Of a stretch of DNA of 36,379 nt, positions 15,732 through 23,229 are shown piece after piece. The DNA lies in assembly GCA_016844745.1 (NCBI GenBank), contig JAERMQ010000079.1, positions 1-36,379 of the forward strand. Direction: 5' to 3'. A program made the position numbers and the translations under genes. The notes below the pieces were generated by a model that made no database searches, was not told the origin of the DNA, and saw nothing but the letters and a program-made list of their open reading frames with translations. The DNA is from Ignavibacteria bacterium. GTDB taxonomy: Bacteria; Bacteroidota; Ignavibacteria; Kapaibacteriales; UBA2268. The first letter of the stretch is position 1, and the number at the start of each line of letters is the position of its first letter.

Positions 15732-17840
15732 TTACTCTACATCAGCTTTTGTATTCTTTGCAACATACATTTCCATAAAGGCAGATAATAATGCTAAGAT
15801 GAGGCAAAGCTGCCAAAGTTCGGTACCGATGCGGGCACGCTGAATATTTTTTGAAATATCGTATTTGTAATCGAAAATATCGACGATTGATTTCTCAACG
15901 GCATGAGATTTCAAATATTCTATCAGGTCATTATCTGGAATTGGAGTTAATATGGATTCCGAAGCGGCAATGTTTACGCATACCACTGTGACGGGTTTTC
16001 CATCAGAAGTATTGATTAAATAAGCACCGGGAAGTTCGAATCCTTCTGTCGATAGAACAGCGCCGTTTGGCAGTATCGCCGCCTGCCGGACCAATTCATT
16101 GCCGGATGGGTCTGTAATCTTGAAACTGCCTTTTCCGGAATATTTTCTGGGAAGGGTAATAGCATTTTGAATTCCTGATACCATCAGGGAAGAGAAGTCC
16201 GCTCCTGTTGATAAATATGAAATGCCTCGATATGTAATAACCGGGAAAATACCCGTAAACGGGAAATTGCTCCAATCGGGATTAGGCAGGCAGGCGCAAT
16301 ATAAAATTTTGCCTTCGCCGATTCTGCTTTCAGAGAGGAAGAATCCTCCTCCGGCTTCTATTATTGAACTGCCGGCGCCTGCAGTAAGCATTTTATATAT
16401 TTTGGGTGATTCGACTATCGTTTTATTATCAGTCGCACCTTTAAATACCCCTTCGAATATAGGGTGTTGGCGGTCAACGTAGGTAAAGGATGCAGGTTGA
16501 TTATTCTGAAATGTTTTTATTTGCAAATCACCGAAACCGAAACTTTTCATACCTGTCCTGAATTGTTCCGTATTTTTTTGTTCATCATTATAAGCGGCAA
16601 ATACCATAAGGCTGCCACCGGTAGAAACATATTGTGCGAGCCGCTGGTAATCGTTCTTGGAGATTCCAGCCGTTGCAAGTATTATTACATCATATTTATC
16701 GGTATTTATTCCGGAAAATTCGGTCGGGGTAATTTTAGTCAGTTTATCAGCGCTTTCGTTGGAATAGATACCCGACAAAGCAAGTTCGATAAACCGGGTA
16801 TTTTCCTGCTCTCCAACTAATGCAACAGTTGGTTTCTCGGTAATCAAGAAACCAAAATGGCGGGTATTGTCTATATCCAAAGCATCATTTTCAAGTTGAA
16901 TAGCCGCTTTAAATGCACCGGTTTTCTGTGGTGGAGCGGCTATCGCTATTTGTCTTATGCTGCCTGCCGGAATATCGGTAGAGCGCTGTGCAACCCTCTC
17001 ACCGTTAAAAATTAAACTTATAACAGCGCCTTTCACGTCGCTTTTTGAACTATTTCTCAAAATTGCTTCTACCTCGACCGGCTTTCCTACCTGAAAAATT
17101 CTTGAAATGACTTTCAGGGAATCGACCGATAAATTGACTATATCGGCTTTGGAGGAAGCGCCAATAGGTATAACATACAAGCTCGTTCTTTTCCCGAATA
17201 AAATTGTTGAATCTTTTTGGGTTAGGTTGAGGATATTAGACTGGCAATCGGAAATAATATAAACTTCCCTGTTGATATTCCGGGCATCCTCCATTAGAAT
17301 GGCAGCTATTCTGAGGCTTGCTTCCAAATCTGAAGTGGAATAAGAAATTTTCATATGCGAGATTTCTTCACGAAGGAGTTGCGAATTGCCTGAAAAAGAA
17401 TACTGGGCTTTATCTTTATGAGAAGCCATCGATAATACTGATTCCTCATCACCCTCTTTCAAACCGGCTAATATTGCATTGGCAGCATTTTTAGCCTGAT
17501 TGAACCTGCTTCCGGCTTCGTCTGATAAATCCATACTGAAAGAGTTATCTACGATGATGACTGCACTGGTCTTTGCGTAATTCTCCAAACCTAAAATACT
17601 TCCTTCGATTGCCGGTCTGGAAAAAGCAAGAACAGTAAATATTATGATGAGCGTTCTAAGAATTAGTAATAGTAATTGCTTTAATTTCAATCGTCTGATT
17701 TTTGATTTTTGCAATTCTTTCAGGAATTTTAATGTAGAAAATTCTACGGTTTTCAGTTTCCTCAAATTCAATAAATGAAGCACCAGAGGAATTGAAGCCG
17801 CCGTTAATCCGAGAAGGAGCGCTGGATTTAAAAATTGCAT
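15732..17840 (-). CDS. BatA/VWA domain membrane protein
   Basis: A 702-residue protein. The N-terminal 80 residues match the aerotolerance-regulator BatA N-terminal domain: MQFLNPALLLGLTAASIPLV is the first membrane helix, then LHLLNLRKLKTVEFSTLKFL, a basic segment and a second helix at about 55-75 before FSRPA. A von Willebrand A domain follows (about 91-230) with an intact MIDAS D98-x-S100-x-S102 and VYIISDCQSN. The middle (about 235-600) looks like a CARDB-like beta domain and a glutamine-amidotransferase-like module. A third helix (about 675-692) precedes a basic tail. Such proteins usually sit beside MoxR ATPase and DUF58 genes, which are absent here. Its role in envelope stress or chaperoning is inferred from the family. 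No ribosome site stands out. Confidence 0.88.
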   Translation of the reverse strand: MQFLNPALLLGLTAASIPLVLHLLNLRKLKTVEFSTLKFLKELQKSKIRRLKLKQLLLLILRTLIIIFTVLAFSRPAIEGSILGLENYAKTSAVIIVDNSFSMDLSDEAGSRFNQAKNAANAILAGLKEGDEESVLSMASHKDKAQYSFSGNSQLLREEISHMKISYSTSDLEASLRIAAILMEDARNINREVYIISDCQSNILNLTQKDSTILFGKRTSLYVIPIGASSKADIVNLSVDSLKVISRIFQVGKPVEVEAILRNSSKSDVKGAVISLIFNGERVAQRSTDIPAGSIRQIAIAAPPQKTGAFKAAIQLENDALDIDNTRHFGFLITEKPTVALVGEQENTRFIELALSGIYSNESADKLTKITPTEFSGINTDKYDVIILATAGISKNDYQRLAQYVSTGGSLMVFAAYNDEQKNTEQFRTGMKSFGFGDLQIKTFQNNQPASFTYVDRQHPIFEGVFKGATDNKTIVESPKIYKMLTAGAGSSIIEAGGGFFLSESRIGEGKILYCACLPNPDWSNFPFTGIFPVITYRGISYLSTGADFSSLMVSGIQNAITLPRKYSGKGSFKITDPSGNELVRQAAILPNGAVLSTEGFELPGAYLINTSDGKPVTVVCVNIAASESILTPIPDNDLIEYLKSHAVEKSIVDIFDYKYDISKNIQRARIGTELWQLCLILALLSAFMEMYVAKNTKADVE

Positions 17841-17955
17841 TCTTATTCGCTATATCAACAAAAAATTTTTTCTATGGACGGTTTTACGGAAAAAGATTGT
17901 ATGTTCAAGTGATTTGATTTATGATATCATGTTACGAATTGTATAATATTAAAAG

Positions 17956-17990
17956 AATTTTCAATTTTCAATTTTCAATTTTCAATCAAT
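17956..17990. repeat. Heptanucleotide tandem array (AATTTTC)n
   Basis: Four complete AATTTTC units plus a partial one lie in the 524-base gap between the rhomboid-like and BatA genes. The flanks 17841-17955 and 17991-18052 are AT-rich, and I see nothing else in them. A related array occurs at about 22301-22328. Confidence 0.85.
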
Positions 17991-18052
17991 TTCTAATTAA
18001 TAATTTTAAATGACAAAAAAAATAAAAAAAATTCATTAACAATTAAAAATTG

Positions 18053-18287
18053 GTAACTACTAAGCAGGAAGGAATAACGAACAAGGATTAACGATTTAAA
18101 ATTTTAGAAGAAAGCAAACAGGAATAAAAAGTAATTATATGAATATGAAAGCTATGTATTGATTGCTATTATCGTAAAAAGCGTTGAAACTGCACAGAAT
18201 AATGATTAAAATGCCATGTACGAAATCATAAATCGTTAATCCTTGTTCTTAAATCATTTTTTCTATTCATAATTGCTGAGTAGTTAC
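18053..18287. repeat. Nested inverted-repeat element R3, full-length copy
   Basis: Outer arms GTAACTACTAAGCA (18053-18066) and TGCTGAGTAGTTAC (18274-18287) match with one mismatch. Inner arms 18079-18098 and 18229-18248 (GAACAAGGATTAACGATTTA and its complement) are a perfect 20 bp. The interior includes GTAAAAAGCGTTGAAACTGC. A second copy at 22885-23082 shares the interior, so this is a unit, not a chance palindrome. No ORF is apparent; a MITE-like element or structured RNA fits. Confidence 0.85.
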
Positions 18288-18364
18288 AAAAATTCTAAAT
18301 TGGAATTTATTCAGCATGATATGAAAGTAGATATACAAAACGTATGTTATTAATTAACTCTAAC

Positions 18365-19222
18365 TTACAAATTCTTTGAATAATTATCCAAAAATTTGAT
18401 TTCATCGGAAGTCAAAGAGTCTTTACCCAGAGCCAATATTTTATCTAAAACCTGGTTCAACCTGTCTTCCGATAGGTCGGGGAACTCGGAATCTTCCGAC
18501 TCATAAAGTTCGTCCATGATTTTGGCATTGAGCTTGGCAGCTTTGGATTTAGCCGCCATCATAGCTAACTTTAATTCCTCAGGTTTGGGAATTTCCAGTT
18601 TCTCTGCTGCTTTCTTCTTTAAAAATTTTCTATGAAGCAGGTAAATCTGACCATAAGTAATTGCAGCCATCGAAATTCCGAAAGATGCAGCAAAAGCAGG
18701 GATAAGCCATAAATGTGAAAAATATTCAATTTGTACAATTTTAAAAGTTGCCCAAACAAGAACTACTGATAGGGAAACTAATGCTAAATTTATTTTCCTG
18801 AAAAATAAAAATTGAATTTTGAGCCGTGGACTTAAAAAAGTAGTCAAAGCAATAATGAAAAACGAAATTCCTTCAAGCCCTGCAAGCGGAATATCGGTTT
18901 TCCAGAAAAATAAAGTATGCAGCAATCCTTCAAGACAAACGAGAAGAAGTAATATTACGGGTAAAATCGAATAATTGAAAACCTGTTCCAGTCTCGGCGA
19001 TAAATAGAAAAAAGTAAAAGCCAAAATCAGCATGGCTTCTGCCGACCCGTAAGATAGGGGATAAGTAATTAACCGCCAGAATTCAAATTTATTTATTACA
19101 AGTGACGGCAATAAAGTAAATATCCCTGCCAGCCTTCCTTCTGTTACAAAGTTAAGCAGGTACAGGATAAATATTCCTGCCAATATTCTTCTTGATAATA
19201 TCTTCGATTTATATGACATCAT
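18365..19222 (-). CDS. Rhomboid-like membrane protein lacking the catalytic serine
   Basis: A 285-residue polytopic protein with about six hydrophobic helices in residues 12-195, then a charged cytoplasmic tail. Rhomboid landmarks: FEFWRLITYPL (47-57), like the 'EvWRxxT' loop of GlpG; the TM4 motif GLEG (115-118), where active enzymes have GxSG; and SHLWLIPAFAASFG (169-182), in the place of the AHxxGxxxG helix, with H170 kept. The catalytic Ser is Glu117, and the His/Asn of TM2 are also absent. The tail (about 230-285, LNQVLDKILALGKDSLTSDE...FLDNYSK) is the conserved C-terminal module of Bacteroidota rhomboids. It is therefore predicted to be an inactive rhomboid that may bind membrane clients. 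It stands between nuoE and the BatA gene, separated by repeat-filled gaps. Confidence 0.75.
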   Translation of the reverse strand: MMSYKSKILSRRILAGIFILYLLNFVTEGRLAGIFTLLPSLVINKFEFWRLITYPLSYGSAEAMLILAFTFFYLSPRLEQVFNYSILPVILLLLVCLEGLLHTLFFWKTDIPLAGLEGISFFIIALTTFLSPRLKIQFLFFRKINLALVSLSVVLVWATFKIVQIEYFSHLWLIPAFAASFGISMAAITYGQIYLLHRKFLKKKAAEKLEIPKPEELKLAMMAAKSKAAKLNAKIMDELYESEDSEFPDLSEDRLNQVLDKILALGKDSLTSDEIKFLDNYSKNL

Positions 19223-19423
19223 TAAAATTTATTAACATAATGCTTTTCAAAAACCTGCAAATACCCTCAATTTGCTTTATTTAGAGACGTTCTCAAAGCA
19301 TTATGATTGTATTTTCATAAAATAATAACAAATTCCTTTCCATATTGTTACTTCATCTTGGTAATAATCGTCATTAACAATAAAAACTTGAAAAAACTAG
19401 TGCCATGTCAACTATACTTTGAA

Positions 19424-19486
19424 CAGACAAGAATGTCTATTCTACCTTTATTTAATTAAAATTAGTATATCAGACATTCTTGTCTG
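19424..19486. repeat. Inverted repeat with perfect 15-bp arms
   Basis: CAGACAAGAATGTCT (19424-19438) and AGACATTCTTGTCTG (19472-19486) are perfect complements 33 bases apart. Imperfect outer matches (GTGCCATGTCAA near 19401, TTGACAC near 19508) suggest a larger element. It lies in the 326-base gap downstream of nuoE. The rest of the gap is AT-rich with nothing recognised. Confidence 0.65.
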
Positions 19487-19548
19487 ACACGTTAATTTAT
19501 GCTTAACTTGACACTTGTTTATTATTAAGTATTTTCAAATAACAAGAG

Positions 19549-20037
19549 TTACTGCAATGAATCAATTATATTGCCGAACTTACAAATATCCGAACTTTCA
19601 TAAAAATCCTCATTAACGGCAAACATCGGAGCTCCTCCGCAAGCGCCCATACACTCTACTTCTTCGAGTGAAAACTTACCGTCGGATGTTACATCGCCTT
19701 CAGGGATTCCAAGCTTTTCACATGCATGATTGAGCAAATTGTCGCCTCCGTTAATTAAACAGGAAACATTGGTACATACCTGCACATGATAGCGCCCTGC
19801 CGGTTTTTTATGATACATCGTATAAAATGATGCTACTCCCTGCACGTGAGCCATCGGTAATTGCAAAAGTTCAGCAATATATTGCATTACATCTTCGGAA
19901 ATCCATCCGAACTTTTCCTGCGCTTTCCAGAGAACGGGCATTAATGCCGCCTGAGTCTGAGGATACTTTGACTTGATTTTTTCAATTTCACGAAGTTCTT
20001 CTTCGTTAAAAACTATTTCATTTGTTTCCAGCATCAT
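19549..20037 (-). CDS. nuoE: NADH-quinone oxidoreductase subunit E
   Basis: A 162-residue thioredoxin-fold subunit of the NADH-oxidising module of complex I that holds the 2Fe-2S cluster N1a. The four ligands are C88 and C93 (CTNVSC) and C129 and C133 (CMGAC). The helical N-terminus with VLWKAQEKFGWIS and VQGVASFYTMY is typical. The length is normal. In most genomes nuoE is followed by nuoF; here no nuoF or nuoG is adjacent, and the other nuo genes lie about 7 kb away on the opposite strand. The second Met (20034) is an equal start candidate. A TATTTTTG box at 20076-20069 on the minus strand could be its -7 element, but no -33 partner was seen. It could also serve a hydrogenase or formate dehydrogenase of the same fold. 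Confidence 0.93.
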   Translation of the reverse strand: MMLETNEIVFNEEELREIEKIKSKYPQTQAALMPVLWKAQEKFGWISEDVMQYIAELLQLPMAHVQGVASFYTMYHKKPAGRYHVQVCTNVSCLINGGDNLLNHACEKLGIPEGDVTSDGKFSLEEVECMGACGGAPMFAVNEDFYESSDICKFGNIIDSLQ

Positions 20038-20188
20038 TGATTTTCCGTTTTTTTATTCAAACTAACTGCAAAAATAATAAATTTAAAATCAATTGTGAAT
20101 CCTCTCTATTACAATAAACACAATTCCATCAAAATAATTACAATTTATTTTTTTTAAATAGTTGAGACCTATCAAAAAGAAAAAAAAT

Positions 20189-20258
20189 GAATTCCAAATA
20201 CAACTTTGAATTATTAACTCCCTGATATCTCTCATTCCAAAATTCCGATTTTGGAATG
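20189..20258 (+). repeat. Double-hairpin dispersed element R4, plus copy
   Basis: An imperfect hairpin GAATTCCAAAT...ACTTTGAATT (20189-20212) is followed after about 20 bases by the perfect hairpin CATTCCAAAAT-TCCG-ATTTTGGAATG (20233-20258). The layout equals the minus-strand reading of 13504-13575. It lies in the 354-base divergent gap between nuoE and dedA. The remainder is AT-rich and holds only a weak TAAATTTG box (20357-20364). Confidence 0.7.
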
Positions 20259-20391
20259 ACATTTTGAAAATTTTATGAACTACACATTACCTAATGATAA
20301 TATTTTAAGTGTTCGGACGTTTCTAAAAAAATGATATTTTGTAAATGAATTGAATGTAAATTTGGATAGACTTTCTATTTAATTGAAATAT

Positions 20392-21009
20392 ATGCTCGAA
20401 ACCTTTATTCATCTATTGCAAGCCGTTCCCTGGTACTGGGTTCTGGCTATAGCTTTATTTATAAATATTCTTGAAAATGTATTCCCTCCTGCTCCCTGTG
20501 ATACAGTCCTGATTTTCACCGGCACTCTTGTAGGATTAGGTGTAGTGGGATTTATTCCGCTTGTAATAGCATCTACCTTGGGTTCGGGACTCGGTTTTGT
20601 ATTGATGTTCTATTTGGGAAGAAAATTCGGGGAGAAAGTAATTGAATCCGGTAAGTTCTCATTCATATCTGAAGAGAAATTAAAGAAACCCGAAGAATGG
20701 TTCCGGAAATGGGGGTATTTGTTGATTGTCGTCAACCGGTTTCTATCAGGTACACGCGCTGTAATTTCATTCTTCGCCGGAATTTCGAAACTATCTAAAA
20801 TGAAAACGACCGTTTTGGCTACCCTTAGTGCTTTAGTGTGGAATATTATACTGATTTATTTAGGGATTATTTTCGGTAAGAATTGGTACAGAGCCGACCA
20901 TTATATTGAATTTTACGGTATTATTACTCTTAAAATTATCATTTTTGCGCTAATAATATTTCTGATATATATATTTATTAAAAAACGAAAACTCCGGGAA
21001 ACATCATAA
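20392..21009 (+). CDS. DedA/SNARE-associated (VTT domain) membrane protein
   Basis: A 205-residue protein from the ATG at 20392; a TTG at 20383 would add three residues. It has the DedA family features: an N-terminal re-entrant region, ENVFPPAPCDTVLIFTG (with the acidic residue and prolines of the conserved ExxxPxxPxE-like loop, here ending in D rather than E), GSGLGFVLMFYLGRKFG, and the second re-entrant motif FLSGTRAVISFFAGISKLS with the conserved Arg and Gly. Four to five hydrophobic segments follow, with a basic C-terminus. DedA proteins act in membrane lipid-carrier recycling (undecaprenyl phosphate or phospholipid flipping) and proton-motive-force homeostasis. The substrate cannot be told here. 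The downstream glycosyltransferase starts 22 bp later, so they likely form one operon. Confidence 0.88.
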   Translation: MLETFIHLLQAVPWYWVLAIALFINILENVFPPAPCDTVLIFTGTLVGLGVVGFIPLVIASTLGSGLGFVLMFYLGRKFGEKVIESGKFSFISEEKLKKPEEWFRKWGYLLIVVNRFLSGTRAVISFFAGISKLSKMKTTVLATLSALVWNIILIYLGIIFGKNWYRADHYIEFYGIITLKIIIFALIIFLIYIFIKKRKLRETS

Positions 21010-21031
21010 ATACTGAATTTGCAATTAACCT

Positions 21032-22177
21032 ATGAGTTCCGAACAATCAAAATTCAATGCTTGCTTTTTATTCCTTGGCGAGCCCGTCTTCGATGGTCGT
21101 TTGGTCAATATAGCACGTACTTTATCTGCTGCCGGAAAAAAAATCTGCATTATAGCAATCGGCATAGGCAAGGATGTTTCTTTTTTTGAAAATGATGGTA
21201 TAATTTTCTATTACATAGATATTCCTTTAAAAGGCAGAACCTGGCTTAGATGGCTAAGATTTCTATATTATGCCAGACTATTATTCAAAAAAGTAAAAGC
21301 AGATTCCTACTGGGCTGAAGATATTTACACCCTTTATCCCGCTTATAGATTATCGAAGATGCATAATTCAAAATTGATTTACGATTCAAGGGAAATTTAT
21401 TCCGCTCTTGGTCCATTGCACAAGCATCCTTTTAAACAAAAAATTCTTACATTAATTGAAAAATGTCTAATCCGTCATTCCGATGAAATATTAGTAACAG
21501 GCGAGCGCGATGGTGAGTTTCTTCAAAAGACTTACCGCCTAGAACATAATATTCGTTGTATATTGAATCTTCCGCAATATCAGAAGCCCGTTCAGTCGGA
21601 TTATTTGAGGAAAAATTTCGGGATTCCATCCGATAAAAAAATTCTTCTTTATCAGGGTATGATTCATCCCGGACGTGGCTTAATTCCTATTGTTAATACC
21701 CTTCCGTTATTACATGATTTTGTACTCTGCATCGTTGGAGAAGGAGAATTCAAACCGGAAGTCGAAGCGGAAGCGCAACTAAACGGCGTAACGGACAGAG
21801 TGATTTTCTGCGGAAAAGTGAATTATTTCGAATTGCATGGTATTACTTGCTCTGCCGATATTGGACTATCCTTTATCGAACCGATTTCATATTCTTATTC
21901 GCTTGCTTTGCCAAATAAATTATTTGAGTATTGCATGGCTGGAATGCCTTCATTAATCAGCGATTTACCTGCACAGCGCGATGTCTGGGAAAAATTTCAA
22001 TTTGGGGAAATTTTGCCTGCTGACGCAAGCGCTGAAGAAATAGCAGCTTCAATTAACAACCTGAGTGATACTTCCTTGAGGGTGAATTACGTTGAACAAA
22101 GCCTGAAAGCAGCAAAGTTCTACTGCTTTGAGAGCCAGAGAGACACCCTTCTTCAAATTATGAATTATGGATTATAA
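21032..22177 (+). CDS. GT4-type glycosyltransferase
   Basis: A 381-residue GT-B fold protein. The N-terminal half carries the acceptor side, with FLGEPVFDGRLVNIARTLSAAG (like the FxxDxR region of family 4 enzymes) and KLIYDSREIYS. The C-terminal half has the nucleotide-sugar site: LLYQGMIHPGRGL (about 205-217), LCIVGEGEFK, RVIFCGKV and LPNKLFEYCMAGMP, whose Glu is the second Glu of the EX7E-like motif. Donor and acceptor are unknown; lipid-linked or surface glycan assembly is likely. It is co-oriented with dedA 22 bp upstream. The last codons (QIMNYGL-stop) are encoded by the first units of a heptanucleotide array starting at 22156, so the natural C-terminus may have been replaced when the array formed. 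Confidence 0.88.
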   Translation: MSSEQSKFNACFLFLGEPVFDGRLVNIARTLSAAGKKICIIAIGIGKDVSFFENDGIIFYYIDIPLKGRTWLRWLRFLYYARLLFKKVKADSYWAEDIYTLYPAYRLSKMHNSKLIYDSREIYSALGPLHKHPFKQKILTLIEKCLIRHSDEILVTGERDGEFLQKTYRLEHNIRCILNLPQYQKPVQSDYLRKNFGIPSDKKILLYQGMIHPGRGLIPIVNTLPLLHDFVLCIVGEGEFKPEVEAEAQLNGVTDRVIFCGKVNYFELHGITCSADIGLSFIEPISYSYSLALPNKLFEYCMAGMPSLISDLPAQRDVWEKFQFGEILPADASAEEIAASINNLSDTSLRVNYVEQSLKAAKFYCFESQRDTLLQIMNYGL

Positions 22178-22225
22178 ATTATGAGTTATAAGTTATGAGT
22201 TATAAGTTATAAGTTATGAGATATA
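22156..22225. repeat. Heptanucleotide tandem array (AGTTATA/AATTATG) x10
   Basis: Ten consecutive 7-bp units vary between AATTATG, AGTTATA, AGTTATG and AGATATA. The array begins inside the glycosyltransferase gene and includes its stop codon (22175-22177). The same unit types occur after nuoB at 28036-28070. Confidence 0.9.
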
Positions 22226-22494
22226 AAAGGATTAGAGAAATAAAAAAAATTTGTTTATTAAAATCCTAAAATCATTTAATCCTATAAATCCTAATTCAGA
22301 CAATTTTCAATTATCAATTTTCAATTTTGCAATGAATTTTTAATGATTAATTAACAAATTATATATGAAATTTAAAAGCTGATTGGAAATTGAAAATTGA
22401 ATGGAAATTGTAAAATTAAACATTGATTAAAAATTGTAAAATTGGAAATTGGGAATTTTTTTATTGATAAGTAAAATCAAATTGTAAATAAATT
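22226..22494. repeat. Composite simple-repeat intergenic tract
   Basis: This gap holds degenerate AATCCTA-type units ending in CCTATAAATCCTAATTCAG (to about 22300), then TTTTCAATT-type units (about 22301-22328), and their complement (GGAAATTGAAAATTG and variants, about 22384-22455), so the last two can pair. The first segment recurs almost identically at 28107-28132. No gene or promoter is visible apart from a short AT-rich leader before 22495. Confidence 0.7.
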
Positions 22495-22866
22495 ATGGTA
22501 ATAGCATCTGCAACTCTGATAACATTAGCGTTGATTTTCTACTCAACAGGTATCTGGGCAGAAAGAATAGCCCGCTATCTAAAGCCCTGGCACGTAATAT
22601 TTTTCTGGCTTGGATTTGGATTCGATGTTTCCGGTACTCTGGCAATGCACTTCATCTCAAAGCATACTTTTGATATAACTAATTCTCATACATTAACAGG
22701 TCAAATAGCGCTTTGGTTAATGCTTGCCCATGCAATCTGGGCAACGAAAGTTACGAAAAGCGGCAGTGAGAAGACTCGCAGCGGTTTTCATCGTTATAGT
22801 ATCATAGTGTGGCTGATTTGGCTTGTGCCTTATTTGGGCGGGATGTATCTGGGAATGAAGCATTAG
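22495..22866 (+). CDS. HsmA family small membrane protein
   Basis: A 123-residue protein with four hydrophobic helices, matching from memory the HsmA family (TIGR03987): ATLITLALIFYSTGIWAERI, WHVIFFWLGFGFDVSGTLAM, GQIALWLMLAHAIWATKV and SIIVWLIWLVPYLGGMYLGM. The conserved histidines (H33, H78, H99) and the paired helices look like a heme- or metal-binding bundle, but the molecular function is not established. No partner is adjacent: upstream is a repeat-filled gap and downstream a copy of the R3 element. The start ATG is the first of the frame and lacks a ribosome site, as for many genes here. Confidence 0.75.
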   Translation: MVIASATLITLALIFYSTGIWAERIARYLKPWHVIFFWLGFGFDVSGTLAMHFISKHTFDITNSHTLTGQIALWLMLAHAIWATKVTKSGSEKTRSGFHRYSIIVWLIWLVPYLGGMYLGMKH

Positions 22867-22884
22867 TATGAGAAAAAAAAATAT

Positions 22885-23082
22885 GTAACTACTCAGCAGG
22901 AATGAATAACGAACAAGGATTAACAATTTAAGATTTTAGAAGAATGCAAACAGGAATAAAAAGCAATGAATTGATAGCTATTTTCGTAAAAAGCGTTGAA
23001 ACTGCACAGAAGAATAGTCAAAAGCAATAGGTGCGAAAATCATAAATCAAAAATCGTTAATCCTTGTTCTTAAATCATTTTT
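22885..23082. repeat. Nested inverted-repeat element R3, right-truncated copy
   Basis: It shares GTAACTACTCAGCA (22885-22898), the inner arms (22911-22930 and 23050-23069) and the interior GTAAAAAGCGTTGAAACTGC with the copy at 18053-18287. The right outer arm is missing after about 23082. It lies in the 363-base convergent gap after the HsmA-like gene. Confidence 0.82.
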
Positions 23083-23147
23083 ACAATAAATACCCTTAAA
23101 TCTAATTATTATTACCAAGTAAATTATTTTACAGACTTTAAATTATT

Positions 23148-23211
23148 CATTGCGACTTTGCTTCTTTGCGACTTTGTTTTTTTGCGTCTTTGCTCCTTTG
23201 CGACTTTGCGT
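23148..23211. repeat. Octanucleotide tandem array (CTTTGCGA)n, 8 units
   Basis: Eight successive 8-bp units follow the consensus CTTTGCGA/CTTTGCGT with substitutions in the last bases (CTTTGCTT, CTTTGTTT, TTTTGCGT). It ends 18 bases before the stop of the secreted glycosidase-like gene and so lies in that gene's 3' end. Confidence 0.9.
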
Positions 23212-23229
23212 GTAAATTCTCTTTCAAAA

